Shown here: piece by piece, positions 5,453-13,683 of the stretch | How the letters are laid out: every line of letters starts with the position of its first letter | Position numbering within the stretch: the first letter of the stretch is position 1 | NCBI GenBank assembly: GCA_016285145.1 | Contig: JAEEQE010000024.1 | Location: 1 to 44,985, forward strand | Source: Bacteroidales bacterium | Lineage (GTDB): Bacteria; Bacteroidota; Bacteroidia; Bacteroidales; WCHB1-69 | Length of the DNA: 44,985 nt | Direction of reading: 5' to 3' | Position numbers and translations under genes: made by a program | The notes under the pieces: model-generated | What the model saw: the letters and a program-made list of their open reading frames with translations, nothing else | Database searches by the model: none | What the model was told of the DNA's origin: nothing

Positions 5453-5460
5453 TACCTTTG
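5453..5460 (+). promoter_or_regulatory. -7 box TACCTTTG of the AlkZ-related gene
   Basis: TACCTTTG, with transcription expected to start near 5466. It lies inside the longer frame from 5397, which argues for the internal ATG at 5517 as the true start. Confidence 0.7.
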
Positions 5461-5516
5461 CCGAAAAAACGGATAATGGTCTTTCCGGCATTGTCATCGG
5501 GGATAATAAAGACAGT

Positions 5517-6197
5517 ATGGATAATATCGACAAAATAGAAATCCACAGCAGCGTGGAACTGATGGAATTGATTGACCGCATCGGTTTCCTGCCCCTGTTA
5601 TACAGTGGCATCGGCGGCTTTTCCGCCGAAGAGGTGGTGGATGAGAACTGTCGCTATGTGGTTTTTGAGGACGGCGGATGGGACTGGCCGCTGTGGAAGT
5701 GGAAGGGCGAGGTCATCACCGAAGGCGGCCACGTCTATGGTAAATTCTTCGCCGGCAAGGCTGGGTTCATCAGTCGCGAATGGTGGCCCGACTTCTGCAA
5801 TTACCGGCGCGGCAGGCATCCCAAGCCAGAGGTGGGCAGCATTGAGGAGGCCATCTTGCACACTCTCACCGTACAAGGCAGTCTCATCACCCGCGAGTTG
5901 CGCGCCTTATGCGGCTTTGACGGCCCGAAAATGCGAAGCCGTTTCGACGGATACGTCACACGCCTGCAGATGGCCACGTATATCGTCACAGAGGATTTCA
6001 TCTATCCCCGCGACAAACACGGGAACAAATACGGTTGGGGGTGGTCGCTGCTGAACACGCCCGAACGTCTGTACGGCAGAGAATCATGCACGACAAACCG
6101 TACCCCCGAAGAGTCTTGGGCACGCATGACCAAGCATTTGCAGCGAATGTTGCCCAATGCCACAGAGAAGCAGATACAAAAGATGATGATCGCCTGA
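5517..6197 (+). CDS. AlkZ-related protein (226 aa)
   Basis: Matches the AlkZ-related family of Bacteroidota: signature blocks GFLPLLYSGIGGFSAEE, then YGKFFAGKAGFISREWWPDF with NYRRG, then RFDGYVTRLQMATYIV near residues 138-153, and KHGNKYGWGWSLLNTPER. The family resembles the winged-helix scaffold of the AlkZ/YcaQ DNA glycosylases, which excise bases at interstrand crosslinks, but these shorter proteins have no proven glycosylase activity. The start was set at 5517 because the promoter box lies at 5453-5460. The following GNAT gene begins about 100 bases downstream on the same strand and may be co-transcribed. The C-terminal RMLPNATEKQIQKMM is a short amphipathic helix. Confidence 0.8.
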   Translation: MDNIDKIEIHSSVELMELIDRIGFLPLLYSGIGGFSAEEVVDENCRYVVFEDGGWDWPLWKWKGEVITEGGHVYGKFFAGKAGFISREWWPDFCNYRRGRHPKPEVGSIEEAILHTLTVQGSLITRELRALCGFDGPKMRSRFDGYVTRLQMATYIVTEDFIYPRDKHGNKYGWGWSLLNTPERLYGRESCTTNRTPEESWARMTKHLQRMLPNATEKQIQKMMIA

Positions 6198-6294
6198 AAG
6201 TGCCATTCGGCAAACGATGCAGTGGCCGACATCATCCTAACAGAGAATACAATAATGGTTGTACCAACGGACACACTATAAGTTAGTGAATCAA

Positions 6295-6795
6295 ATGACA
6301 AATAGGATTATCAGGAAAGCCATAGCGACAGATCTGGCCGACATTATGAAGGTCATGGATGCTGCAAAGATGATTATGCGGCAGTCTGGCAATTGGCACC
6401 AGTGGGTGGACGGCTATCCGTCGGAGGAGGTCATCGCCGTTGACATGGAACGGGATGGCGCTTTTGTTGTGGTGGATGACGGCAAGGTGGTCGGCTACTT
6501 CGCCTATCTGCCATCACCCGAGCCCACTTATCACAGGATCTTCGGAGGGCAATGGCTTGAGGACACCCTACCCTATCACGTCGTCCACCGTATTGCCAGT
6601 TATGCGGATGTGCATGGCGTTTTCAGCGACATCATGCGATTCTGTTTCCTGCACGACACGAACATCCGCATTGACACGCATCAGGACAACAAAATCATGC
6701 AGCATAATATCCTAAAACATGGCTTCTCCTATTGCGGCATCATATATCTGCTGTCAGGCGATGAGCGGTTGGCGTATCAAAAAATCATAAAATAA
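6295..6795 (+). CDS. GNAT family N-acetyltransferase (166 aa)
   Basis: GCN5-related acetyltransferase. The N-terminal IRKAIATDLADIMKVMDAAK is the first strand and helix; DGAFVVVDDGKVVGYFAYL (about residues 49-67) is the central strand pair; RIDTHQDNKIMQHNILKHGFSYCGIIYL is the family's C-terminal block, with the N..M...L...GF pattern that contacts acetyl-CoA. The WHQWVDGYPS motif near residue 31 is shared by a Bacteroidota/Firmicutes subgroup of unknown substrate. The ATG at 6295 was preferred over the longer frame at 6259 because homologues begin with the IRKA strand. The acceptor substrate cannot be predicted. Confidence 0.85.
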   Translation: MTNRIIRKAIATDLADIMKVMDAAKMIMRQSGNWHQWVDGYPSEEVIAVDMERDGAFVVVDDGKVVGYFAYLPSPEPTYHRIFGGQWLEDTLPYHVVHRIASYADVHGVFSDIMRFCFLHDTNIRIDTHQDNKIMQHNILKHGFSYCGIIYLLSGDERLAYQKIIK

Positions 6796-6854
6796 AACAT
6801 AATTTGTAACCTTTTCGTTTCTTTGCATCCTTATTACGTACGACGAACGATAAG

Positions 6855-7373
6855 ATGAAGAGAGCTGAATTCTGGGCCAAGCAGTATAGATCCCACATTG
6901 GAAAGATGGTGGGTGTGTGTTATCGCTATGTGGGTGACTGGCCGTTGGCGGAAGATCTGGCGCAGGATGCGTTCCTGAAGGCGATAGAGAATGGGCACAC
7001 CTTCCGGGCTTTGGGAAGTTTCGCGTCATGGCTGGAGAAGATAGCTGTCAACGAGGCGCTGATGTACCTGCGCAGCCGGACCGATATGGTGGAGATGGAG
7101 GAAAATCTCGTTCAGGAGGATGGATCCCTTGACGACGATTCGCTCATTCAAGGTGCGGAATTCACCCAGGAGGAGTTGGTGGAGCTGGTGGGGACGCTGC
7201 CCGTAAAGCAGCGCACCGTGTTCAACCTGTACGCGGTGGATCATTACCCGCACAAGAAGATTGCCGAAACGCTCGGCATCTCCGTGGCCAACTCCAAGGT
7301 GCTGCTCTCACGCGCCCGTGCCGAATTACAGCAACGGCTGCTTGTCTTAGCGAAGAAAAGAGTTGAGGGTTAA
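6855..7373 (+). CDS. ECF-type RNA polymerase sigma factor (172 aa)
   Basis: Extracytoplasmic-function sigma-70 factor. Region 2 spans about residues 10-75, with GDWPLAEDLAQDAFLKAIEN and FASWLEKIAVNEALMYLR; an acidic linker (EMEENLVQEDGSLDDDS) follows, then region 4 (LPVKQRTVFNLYAVDHYPHKKIAETLGISVANSKVLLSRARAEL), whose HTH recognises the -35 element. It heads an apparent operon with a lipoprotein (7410), a single-pass membrane protein (7886), an outer-membrane barrel protein (8475) and another lipoprotein (10175). That arrangement suggests envelope sensing or control of this locus. No classical zinc-binding anti-sigma gene is adjacent; the 7886 product is the best candidate regulator. Upstream, TTTCTTTG near 6820 is only a weak -7 match. 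Confidence 0.92.
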   Translation: MKRAEFWAKQYRSHIGKMVGVCYRYVGDWPLAEDLAQDAFLKAIENGHTFRALGSFASWLEKIAVNEALMYLRSRTDMVEMEENLVQEDGSLDDDSLIQGAEFTQEELVELVGTLPVKQRTVFNLYAVDHYPHKKIAETLGISVANSKVLLSRARAELQQRLLVLAKKRVEG

Positions 7374-7409
7374 TGTTTTGGAAATTAGAGAATAAAAATA
7401 ATATACCGT

Positions 7410-7889
7410 ATGAGACAGACACGTTATTTCGCAATCGCATTGCTGCTGGCAGTCATCGTCACCGCATGCAAACCGGAAAAAGACAGCCTTGACGGCACAT
7501 GGCTGTGGACCAGCACGTCGGGCGGCATTGCAGGGGTTTACTATACTCCTGAAAGTGAAGCATTTGATGCCAAACTGGTGTTCAAAGGAGGAAGATTTTC
7601 CTTTTACAAAGACGGGAGGAAAGTGACATCCGGCATATATCAGACCGTGTGTGACATAGATGAAACCATCTACACCAACTCAGGCAACGAAGACGGAGTG
7701 TATCAGGCGTGGTTTTCCCTTCATATTCCTGAAGCGCAATGCCAAAAGATAGCGGAAGCCACCAACGGCATCATTGCCCCCTCCCCGTCCAGCGCTGCCA
7801 CTATCAGAGTTGACGAGGCGAAAGGGAGGTCTCTCTATTTATGCGACAATTGTTATGACGGATTCTGTCTGTATTTTGTGGAAAAATGA
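7410..7889 (+). CDS. lipoprotein of unknown function in the sigma operon (159 aa)
   Basis: Lipoprotein signal MRQTRYFAIALLLAVIVTAC with Cys20 as the lipid anchor, followed by KPEKDSLDGTWLWTSTSGG. The opening GTWLW and the later beta-rich blocks (AKLVFKGGRFSFYKDGRKVTSGIYQ, EDGVYQAWFSLHI) resemble lipocalin-like/META-type lipoproteins common in this phylum, with four Cys residues near the end (CDNCYDGFC and others) that could pair. It lies 36 bases after the sigma gene and its stop overlaps the start of the next gene by 4 bases (ATGA), so it belongs to the same transcript. Function unknown. Confidence 0.8.
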   Translation: MRQTRYFAIALLLAVIVTACKPEKDSLDGTWLWTSTSGGIAGVYYTPESEAFDAKLVFKGGRFSFYKDGRKVTSGIYQTVCDIDETIYTNSGNEDGVYQAWFSLHIPEAQCQKIAEATNGIIAPSPSSAATIRVDEAKGRSLYLCDNCYDGFCLYFVEK

Positions 7890-8485
7890 TTTTTGCCAAA
7901 ATGAAAAAGATTGACAAAATTTTTGCCAAAGGAGTGCGCAACTTGTCGCACGCGCCAAACCAGCCGATGTCGGAGGAGAAAATCGCAGCGGCAGCCGCCG
8001 CAACATCCCAATCGGGTGCCGGCATCTGGCTGATTTCCCATGTTACGGAAATTCTGCTTTGTATCACATCCCTGGCGGTCGGAGTGGGCGCAACCCTTTT
8101 GACCACACATCTGATTCAGCCGAAAAAACCTGACTCACAACCGAATACAGAAGTTGTTGTTTCTGACAACACCAACATTGACACAACGGCAACATACCAT
8201 TCCACATTTCCAAAAAATAATAACCAACGACCAACAACCAATTCCCAACCTACAATCAGCCTTTCCCCAAAAACAATCGCTAACCATCAACAGCCAATTT
8301 CCAACCCCCAAACCCCAAAAGCCAATGGCCAAGCCCTGGCCCCAACTCCCAGCGTCCAATCTCCAAATTCCAAAACGCAACTTCCAACTCCCGAACCTGC
8401 CATCATAAAGAAAACCATCATCCAGCGCGACACCGTAAAAATCAACCAAACCATCATCATCAAGGACACCGTTTATGTACCGTAA
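7886..8485 (+). CDS. single-pass membrane protein with Pro/Asn-rich linker (199 aa)
   Basis: Cytoplasmic N-terminus of about 44 residues (KIDKIFAKGVRNLSHAPNQPMSEEKIAAAAAATSQ), one membrane helix at about 47-75 (IWLISHVTEILLCITSLAVGVGATLL), then a periplasmic linker of about 90 residues very rich in Pro, Asn, Thr and Gln. The end is IIQRDTVKINQTIIIKDTVYVP. The layout (short cytoplasmic part, one TM, long periplasmic part) is that of an anti-sigma-like regulator, and it is encoded just behind an ECF sigma factor, but no known anti-sigma domain is recognised. A second start, MKKIDKIF at 7901, is possible. The terminal DTV motifs recur at the N-terminus of the next protein, whose gene overlaps by 11 bases. 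Confidence 0.75.
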   Translation: MIFAKMKKIDKIFAKGVRNLSHAPNQPMSEEKIAAAAAATSQSGAGIWLISHVTEILLCITSLAVGVGATLLTTHLIQPKKPDSQPNTEVVVSDNTNIDTTATYHSTFPKNNNQRPTTNSQPTISLSPKTIANHQQPISNPQTPKANGQALAPTPSVQSPNSKTQLPTPEPAIIKKTIIQRDTVKINQTIIIKDTVYVP

Positions 8486-10139
8486 CCTCCTTTCTTTCAT
8501 GCTAATATTGCTATTTTTCCAAACTCGGGCACAGCATCGCGACACGGTCATTGTGTATGAAACGCAGGTGGTGCATGACACGCTTGTGGTATTCGACACA
8601 CTGTATCATCACGACACGCTTCATTGGAAAACATCCACTCCATCCGAGATCCATTCGGAGAGCGGAACCGGTGCAGACACTGTTGTAAACAAAAAAGGCG
8701 GTCAAGAAGCGGATTGGAACGACAAAACAACCTGGAAACAGTCCAACAGAAAGCCGTTGTATCCACCTTTCGACGGTTTCCAGCTTGGCTATCTGTTTGA
8801 TATTGGGATTCTTCCATCCGCCATAGTCTCTAACAGCACTTTTATAAGGCCGAAGCCCGGCGTCAGCGGACACTTGGGGCTGGAGTTCTCCTATCATTTC
8901 GCCAAATATGTGGGAATCTCGGCGGGGTTCTCCTACGGCACCACCGGAGCCTTCCGAGCCCGTACGCATTGCGATGTGAGTGGGGTGATCCCATTCGACA
9001 ACACAGGATATTCCATTTACAGCACGGGATTTTCCGTACCTTTAAAACTGGAATTCCATGCGCCCATATCTCAAAAAGTCTGGGTGACGGTGGATGCCGG
9101 CGTGCGCCTCCGGATGCCCTGGTACACCTTTATCACCGGCTACGACAAGAGCGTCAGTAGTCCCTTTTCCCTGCAGGGCCTGATTCTGCCCGATACCATA
9201 GATTATTACGACCATTTGAAGATAACACCTGCCGTCATCGATCCCAACCGCTTCAATATAGATATTTTAGCCAACGCCGGAATTTATGTTCAGATGCCCC
9301 ATGGCGGCCTTTTCCGCTGGACCATCGGCTTGAACTGCCCGCTCAACGACTTCGCTTCCGGCTCCTATTCCATACGTGTCGAGCATGAGGGAGACAACCT
9401 CCTGCCTCCTCAAACCTCTCCATCCGTGCAATATGAAAACGGCACTTTTCGCCTGCGTAGCAACATGTTCTCCACGCAAATCGCTTTTATCCAGACTTTT
9501 CAAAAACAGAAACGAAAACATGAAACCAGGCCGAACTGGACAAGCGACAAACGTTTATGTCGCCACGAAATCAAATTCGACGTGTGCGATCCGACGGGGG
9601 TGATGCTCTTTGACCGCTATTTCGTGTTTATCTATCACGAAGGTATGTACCCGAACCACGCATGGCGCAGTCCTTCATTCAGAAGCACCCCGGTGTTCTC
9701 GTTGTCTTCCCATTATCGCGTGGCCAAGTGGTTCTGGGTCGGATTGTCGCTGAGCTACGCTTACTACACGGACCAGCAAAGCCATTTGTACGAATCGGGC
9801 GTGACGGGGTTGTGCGAACGCAAGTTCCATACTTATGCCATTATGCCCGACATCCGTTTTTCCTATCTGAACCGCCCGAATGTGACGCTCTATTCGGCAT
9901 TGTCGGTCGGAATGGCAAGCTTTTTCGGGGAGACCAATTCCTCCAATCTGACCTATCCAGAGCACCGCCATCCTTGGTTTTCCGATGCTTTGAATCGGGA
10001 TCACGAGCCCTCGCTCTTCTCCATGTTGCACGTCACCCTGTTAGGACTCAAAGCAAGCTACAAGCATTTTTTCGGCAGCCTGGAATTGGGCGCGGGATAT
10101 AAAGGACTGGGAAGTATTGGTGTGGGGTATGAATTCTAA
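8475..10139 (+). CDS. outer-membrane beta-barrel protein (554 aa)
   Basis: Signal peptide MYRNLLSFMLILLFFQTRAQ, then a DT-repeat segment (RDTVIVYETQVVHDTLVVFD and on to HHDTLH, residues 22-50), a short polar linker, and a long aromatic beta-rich body. The body begins at about residue 95 with FDGFQLGYLFDIGIL and looks like two successive barrel-type regions of roughly 220 residues (for example HLGLEFSYHFAKYVGISAGFSYG and later YRVAKWFWVGLSLSYAYY). The last residue is Phe (GSIGVGYEF), the usual outer-membrane insertion signal. It overlaps the preceding membrane-protein gene, so the two may work as a periplasm-spanning pair. Substrate or ligand is unknown. Confidence 0.8.
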   Translation: MYRNLLSFMLILLFFQTRAQHRDTVIVYETQVVHDTLVVFDTLYHHDTLHWKTSTPSEIHSESGTGADTVVNKKGGQEADWNDKTTWKQSNRKPLYPPFDGFQLGYLFDIGILPSAIVSNSTFIRPKPGVSGHLGLEFSYHFAKYVGISAGFSYGTTGAFRARTHCDVSGVIPFDNTGYSIYSTGFSVPLKLEFHAPISQKVWVTVDAGVRLRMPWYTFITGYDKSVSSPFSLQGLILPDTIDYYDHLKITPAVIDPNRFNIDILANAGIYVQMPHGGLFRWTIGLNCPLNDFASGSYSIRVEHEGDNLLPPQTSPSVQYENGTFRLRSNMFSTQIAFIQTFQKQKRKHETRPNWTSDKRLCRHEIKFDVCDPTGVMLFDRYFVFIYHEGMYPNHAWRSPSFRSTPVFSLSSHYRVAKWFWVGLSLSYAYYTDQQSHLYESGVTGLCERKFHTYAIMPDIRFSYLNRPNVTLYSALSVGMASFFGETNSSNLTYPEHRHPWFSDALNRDHEPSLFSMLHVTLLGLKASYKHFFGSLELGAGYKGLGSIGVGYEF

Positions 10140-10174
10140 TTAACAATTAATAATTAATAATTAATAGTTTGAAT

Positions 10175-10594
10175 ATGAAAAAGTTAGGAATTTTAGCCGT
10201 ATTATTTATGGCTTTAGGGTTGATGTCGTGCGACCGACCGACCCCCGATCCGAATGTCACGTTTTACATGGATGGGCAGGAAATCACCACCGAAGGCATC
10301 ACGGTGCCGATAAACTCCTATCGGGAGATTGTCATCAAGGCCATCGGGCCGAAGCACGATTGGCATTTCTATTGGCAATACGCCACGGGCTATCCCATAG
10401 AATTGACCAATGGCAGTGAAAATTTCCAATTGTATAACGAGTCGTGGACAGAGGGGGCGACGTCAAGTATTCACAAGATGAATGCGGAGTTCCGGATGAT
10501 CTTCAGCGACACGGTTTTCCATTCCGGCGACGAGTGCCGTCTGCGCGTCTCGAATCCCGACTATCAGAGGGTGCTGAAGGTGGTGGTGGAGTAG
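10175..10594 (+). CDS. small lipoprotein, unknown function (139 aa)
   Basis: Signal MKKLGILAVLFMALGLMSC, Cys19 lipidated, followed by DRPTPDPNVTFYMDGQEITT. The mature 120 residues look like a single beta-sandwich (IVIKAIGPKHDWHFYWQYA ... ECRLRVSNPDYQRVLKVVVE), an Ig-like fold. The ATG at 10175 was chosen because it starts the signal peptide; the frame also has a TTG two codons earlier. It follows the barrel protein after an A/T-rich spacer (10140-10166) of near-repeated TAATTAA units and is the last gene before a terminator at 10626-10665. It probably belongs to the sigma-factor operon. Confidence 0.75.
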   Translation: MKKLGILAVLFMALGLMSCDRPTPDPNVTFYMDGQEITTEGITVPINSYREIVIKAIGPKHDWHFYWQYATGYPIELTNGSENFQLYNESWTEGATSSIHKMNAEFRMIFSDTVFHSGDECRLRVSNPDYQRVLKVVVE

Positions 10595-10625
10595 CCGTTT
10601 TTGGGGATATCTGGGAAAAGATAAC

Positions 10626-10665
10626 AAGAGTATTTGTCAAGCATCTGAACAACACTCTTTTTTTT
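10626..10665 (+). terminator. intrinsic terminator of the sigma-factor operon
   Basis: AAGAGTATTTGT pairs with ACAACACTCTT around an 11-base loop with one mismatch or bulge, then eight T. It reaches the stop of the convergent FISUMP gene. Confidence 0.6.
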
Positions 10666-12658
10666 AATCACGCACACAACGGACAGACATGGCTACTCCC
10701 CGTTCTATTTCCGGATTTGAAACAAAGGCATTATTGTAGTATATACAATGATAATACGTCTGACTACTGCCGCTGAATGTCGTAGAAGATGTCCAGAAAA
10801 GAGCCCATTGTTTAAAAGATGATGATGCTGAATTGTTACTATAAAAGCCAGCGGGTTTTGCGTTAAAGCCAACCGCATTATTATCTGAAGCATTGAAACC
10901 CGGATAGCATGATTTTCCCGAATCATTACCTGTATATTCAGACCATCCTGTAGTGGAGGCTAGTGCTTTTGCGATGGCATTGGTGTTGCTATCACAAAGA
11001 TAATCACTTTGACTGCTTATATAGTTTTTGAGTTGCACCCATTCCGCATTGCTTGGCAGATGCCATCCATTCGGACAAACACCTTGTACACCGCTTGGGT
11101 TTGAAGTTGACGAGTGCGTATGATTTATAGCAGCTTGCCAGTTATACAAATACCCGTACTCCACCACATTAGCAGGATTCCCATTTGGACTGTATCTGTA
11201 AGCATTTGTGGTGCTTGTGTAGGTACCACCAACACTAATTTGTTGGCCATTTGCAAAATGCGTGGTTCGGAGGTTCTCTTTCATCCAACACTGAACACCA
11301 ATCTGCATAGTTGCATATATATTTCCGTCATAGTCAACTAGTTGCGGAGATCCTACACAAGGCAACCCATTATTGTTATGCGCTGTTGTGATGAACATGT
11401 ATTCCTCACCGTAAGTGGTTCCCCAATGGTTGGTGGCATAAGCGCGAACATAATATGTGGTCCCTTCCTGCAATCCAAGTATCATACTGGTAAAATCCCC
11501 CATTCCTGCACCTTCATCCGTATGGCAGGAATCAATGGTTGGCATCGGAGATGTACTCCAGCAAACGCCCTTGCTGGTCACAGATGCGCCAAAGACTGTA
11601 CCCCCACTAAGAACAGTCGTATCTGTCAGATACGTGACACGGTTTGTAGTAACAACAGGCAATAGTGTTTCGTATGAGGTGGTGAAAACCTTAAGATCCC
11701 CGAATTGAGTTCCTAAACTGTTTGTAGCATAGGCTCGGACAGAATAAGTTGTATTCGGCATAAGACCGGTCAAAGTACAAGAAAAATCACCTGTGCTGTC
11801 CCCCACTTGGACCGTATGAGACTCTGAACCAGAATAGACGCCCCACTTTATTCCACGTTCGATTACAGGTCCCCCACCATCATCCGTCACACTTCCTCCA
11901 CATATGGCTGTAGTGTCGGTGAAAACTGTTACAGGAGCGGTGGTTACAGACGGCAAATGCATTTGAACTGCAGGAAAATGCAAAGAGAATGTCTGCGAAG
12001 CACCCTGAACCTGCGTGATACGTTCACTCTCCACCTCCATTCCATTTATAGTGGCATAGCCTACATACTCCATCAGATCACCAAAGACAAACGGCTTGGT
12101 GGTATATGATTTTAAGGATTGGTCATGGGAATACATTACTCCAAGATAGTCGATAGAGTTGTAACCCCTACCGCCCTCGCACAACATCTTGATGGACGAT
12201 GTTTTTCCATTCTGATGGGCTGTCATCACGTATGTACCGGCCAAGGTCAAAGAAATGCGGAATCGGTGAGTGCCGAGTTGCAAAGACTCAAAATTTTGCG
12301 TCTCCACGATGCGACCATTCACATCAGAAATGTCCAAACCCATTTTCCCTTTTTCCACCACAATCAAATTCACATCGGTAGTACCATTGAACGGATTCGG
12401 ATTATTTTGCAACAAATGTAGAGATAATGTGCTTATGCTCTCTTCAAGACCAATGCCCACGCTGTTCTGCATACTCAGCACAGTGTCGGGCCATGTTAGG
12501 GTTTCCTGCCAGCCCCTGGTGAGGTTAGTGATATGCACTGTATTGAATTTCAGATGATTATTATTGGAATCCAATCCAGTAAATGTAAGGTTTACGGTTT
12601 GTGCAGAAGCTGTAAACCCGATTAACATCAAGGTTAAAAAAAATATTTTTCGAGTCAT
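10664..12658 (-). CDS. secreted FISUMP-domain protein with internal T9SS-like and Fn3-like domains (664 aa)
   Basis: Signal peptide MTRKIFFLTLMLIGFTASAQ. Domains in order: an N-terminal region; residues about 85-160 resembling a T9SS type A sorting domain (NNPNPFNGTTDVNLIVVEKG ... GTYVMTAHQNGK) but internal; a linker; two Fn3-like repeats at about 240-425, each with the shared TYYVRAYATN-type strand and FTT/ITT end; then a FISUMP (Fibrobacter succinogenes major paralogous) domain from about 440 to the C-terminus, with MQIGVQCWMKENLRT, GYLYNWQAA, CPNGWHLPSNAEW and the terminal SVRCVRD. The start at 12658 follows a TACTTTTG box; the longer frame to 12742 overlaps the neighbour. Probably surface-located. 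FISUMP proteins have no established biochemical role. Confidence 0.85.
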   Translation of the reverse strand: MTRKIFFLTLMLIGFTASAQTVNLTFTGLDSNNNHLKFNTVHITNLTRGWQETLTWPDTVLSMQNSVGIGLEESISTLSLHLLQNNPNPFNGTTDVNLIVVEKGKMGLDISDVNGRIVETQNFESLQLGTHRFRISLTLAGTYVMTAHQNGKTSSIKMLCEGGRGYNSIDYLGVMYSHDQSLKSYTTKPFVFGDLMEYVGYATINGMEVESERITQVQGASQTFSLHFPAVQMHLPSVTTAPVTVFTDTTAICGGSVTDDGGGPVIERGIKWGVYSGSESHTVQVGDSTGDFSCTLTGLMPNTTYSVRAYATNSLGTQFGDLKVFTTSYETLLPVVTTNRVTYLTDTTVLSGGTVFGASVTSKGVCWSTSPMPTIDSCHTDEGAGMGDFTSMILGLQEGTTYYVRAYATNHWGTTYGEEYMFITTAHNNNGLPCVGSPQLVDYDGNIYATMQIGVQCWMKENLRTTHFANGQQISVGGTYTSTTNAYRYSPNGNPANVVEYGYLYNWQAAINHTHSSTSNPSGVQGVCPNGWHLPSNAEWVQLKNYISSQSDYLCDSNTNAIAKALASTTGWSEYTGNDSGKSCYPGFNASDNNAVGFNAKPAGFYSNNSASSSFKQWALFWTSSTTFSGSSQTYYHCIYYNNAFVSNPEIERGVAMSVRCVRD

Positions 12659-12690
12659 TTTGGATTTATATTTTACATTTTTGAACGATG

Positions 12691-12698
12691 CAAAAGTA
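12691..12698 (-). promoter_or_regulatory. -7 box TACTTTTG of the FISUMP gene
   Basis: Minus-strand TACTTTTG 33 bases upstream of the ATG at 12658. It sits just past the stop of the upstream HD-domain gene, so the FISUMP gene is its own unit. Confidence 0.65.
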
Positions 12699-12705
12699 CA
12701 TATTT

Positions 12706-13614
12706 TTAAGATTTTACCGATGGATGAATACAATTCTGCCATCGTTCCTCCATTTCGCGGCAGGCGGCGAGCACGTTCCAGATGCCGTCCTCGCTGAGCA
12801 CGCCGCGTTTCAGGTCTGCGGGCAGCAGGCCTGCTTCGTCAGCGGCAAGATCCGCTTTCCAGTCGTCACTGCCCAAGTAGACGTCCAACTGCCGGATATC
12901 CTCCCGAACAGCCTCATACTGTTCCAAGGCCGCCTCCAAATCACGTACAGCGGCAGTCACATGGTCAAGACGCTGTTCCATCTGTCCAATGCGTTCCACA
13001 TTCCGCAAGAGATAGTATTTTTCGAACTTTTCCCGTATAAGTGGCGTATTTTCCATCATTTGGCGCAATTGTTCCAGACGTTCGGCGTTGGGTGAGTTGT
13101 CGAACCACAGGTGCAGATATCCGTTGCGCCCGTACTTTTCATGAAGGTGTTGCAGTGTGCGTTCGTAGTGTGCCTCCTTGTTCAATTCAGGGTAGTGTTC
13201 CAGCCCGAATTGCACGGTGCGGCGGATGATGGTGTCAGGATCGATGAAACGGTCGGCCTCCGCCACAATGCGCCCGTATAGCGAGCGTGGCGCATGGTCG
13301 GAAGAGGCCCTGTGATCCTCCACTGCCTCGGCCATCGTGTGCAACTGGCTTTCTGTAAACCATTTCCGAAGCTCGTCATCCGCCATCAGCATCTGTGCCG
13401 ACACGATATGATGACGGTCCCGCCCCTCGCACAATCCTATGTCATGGTAGGCGGCGATGGCATACACCATGTTGGTGTCCACCTCCATCTTCGCCGCCAA
13501 ATCCAGACTCTGTCGTATCACCATCCGCACATGATCGCGCTGGTGCGCCTTGTCGAAATGGTCGTATAACGGAATGATATTGTCCTCTATATAGTTTTCA
13601 AGTTCTTGATTCAC
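12706..13614 (-). CDS. HD-domain phosphohydrolase fused to DUF4298 (302 aa)
   Basis: The N-terminal HD domain (about residues 15-190) shows the metal-binding pattern: His in AHQRDHVRMV, His-Asp in IAAYHDIGL, a later His in AVEDHRASS, and Asp in IVAEADRFID. HD proteins of this type usually hydrolyse phosphate esters of nucleotides; the substrate is unknown. After a helical linker, residues about 205-300 match DUF4298 (GQMEQRLDHVTAAVRDLEAA, YLGSDDWKADLAADEAGLLP, RGVLSEDGIWNVL). DUF4298 is normally a free-standing small protein, so this is a fusion. Start ATG at 13614. The gene is flanked by unrelated genes and no promoter box was evident. Confidence 0.85.
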   Translation of the reverse strand: MNQELENYIEDNIIPLYDHFDKAHQRDHVRMVIRQSLDLAAKMEVDTNMVYAIAAYHDIGLCEGRDRHHIVSAQMLMADDELRKWFTESQLHTMAEAVEDHRASSDHAPRSLYGRIVAEADRFIDPDTIIRRTVQFGLEHYPELNKEAHYERTLQHLHEKYGRNGYLHLWFDNSPNAERLEQLRQMMENTPLIREKFEKYYLLRNVERIGQMEQRLDHVTAAVRDLEAALEQYEAVREDIRQLDVYLGSDDWKADLAADEAGLLPADLKRGVLSEDGIWNVLAACREMEERWQNCIHPSVKS

Positions 13615-13683
13615 CGTTTTTACAATTTAATAAATGGAATTACAAACAAATTGGCAAAATGATTCACTTTTAAAATTCAAAAA

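Larger units (their letters stand above)
5136..5516. other. divergent intergenic region
   Basis: It holds the leader and -7 box of the peptidase gene (minus), an A/T-rich middle (5210-5290), and the -7 box of the AlkZ-related gene (plus) near its right end. ORFs reading into this region are extensions of neighbours and look non-coding. Confidence 0.6.
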
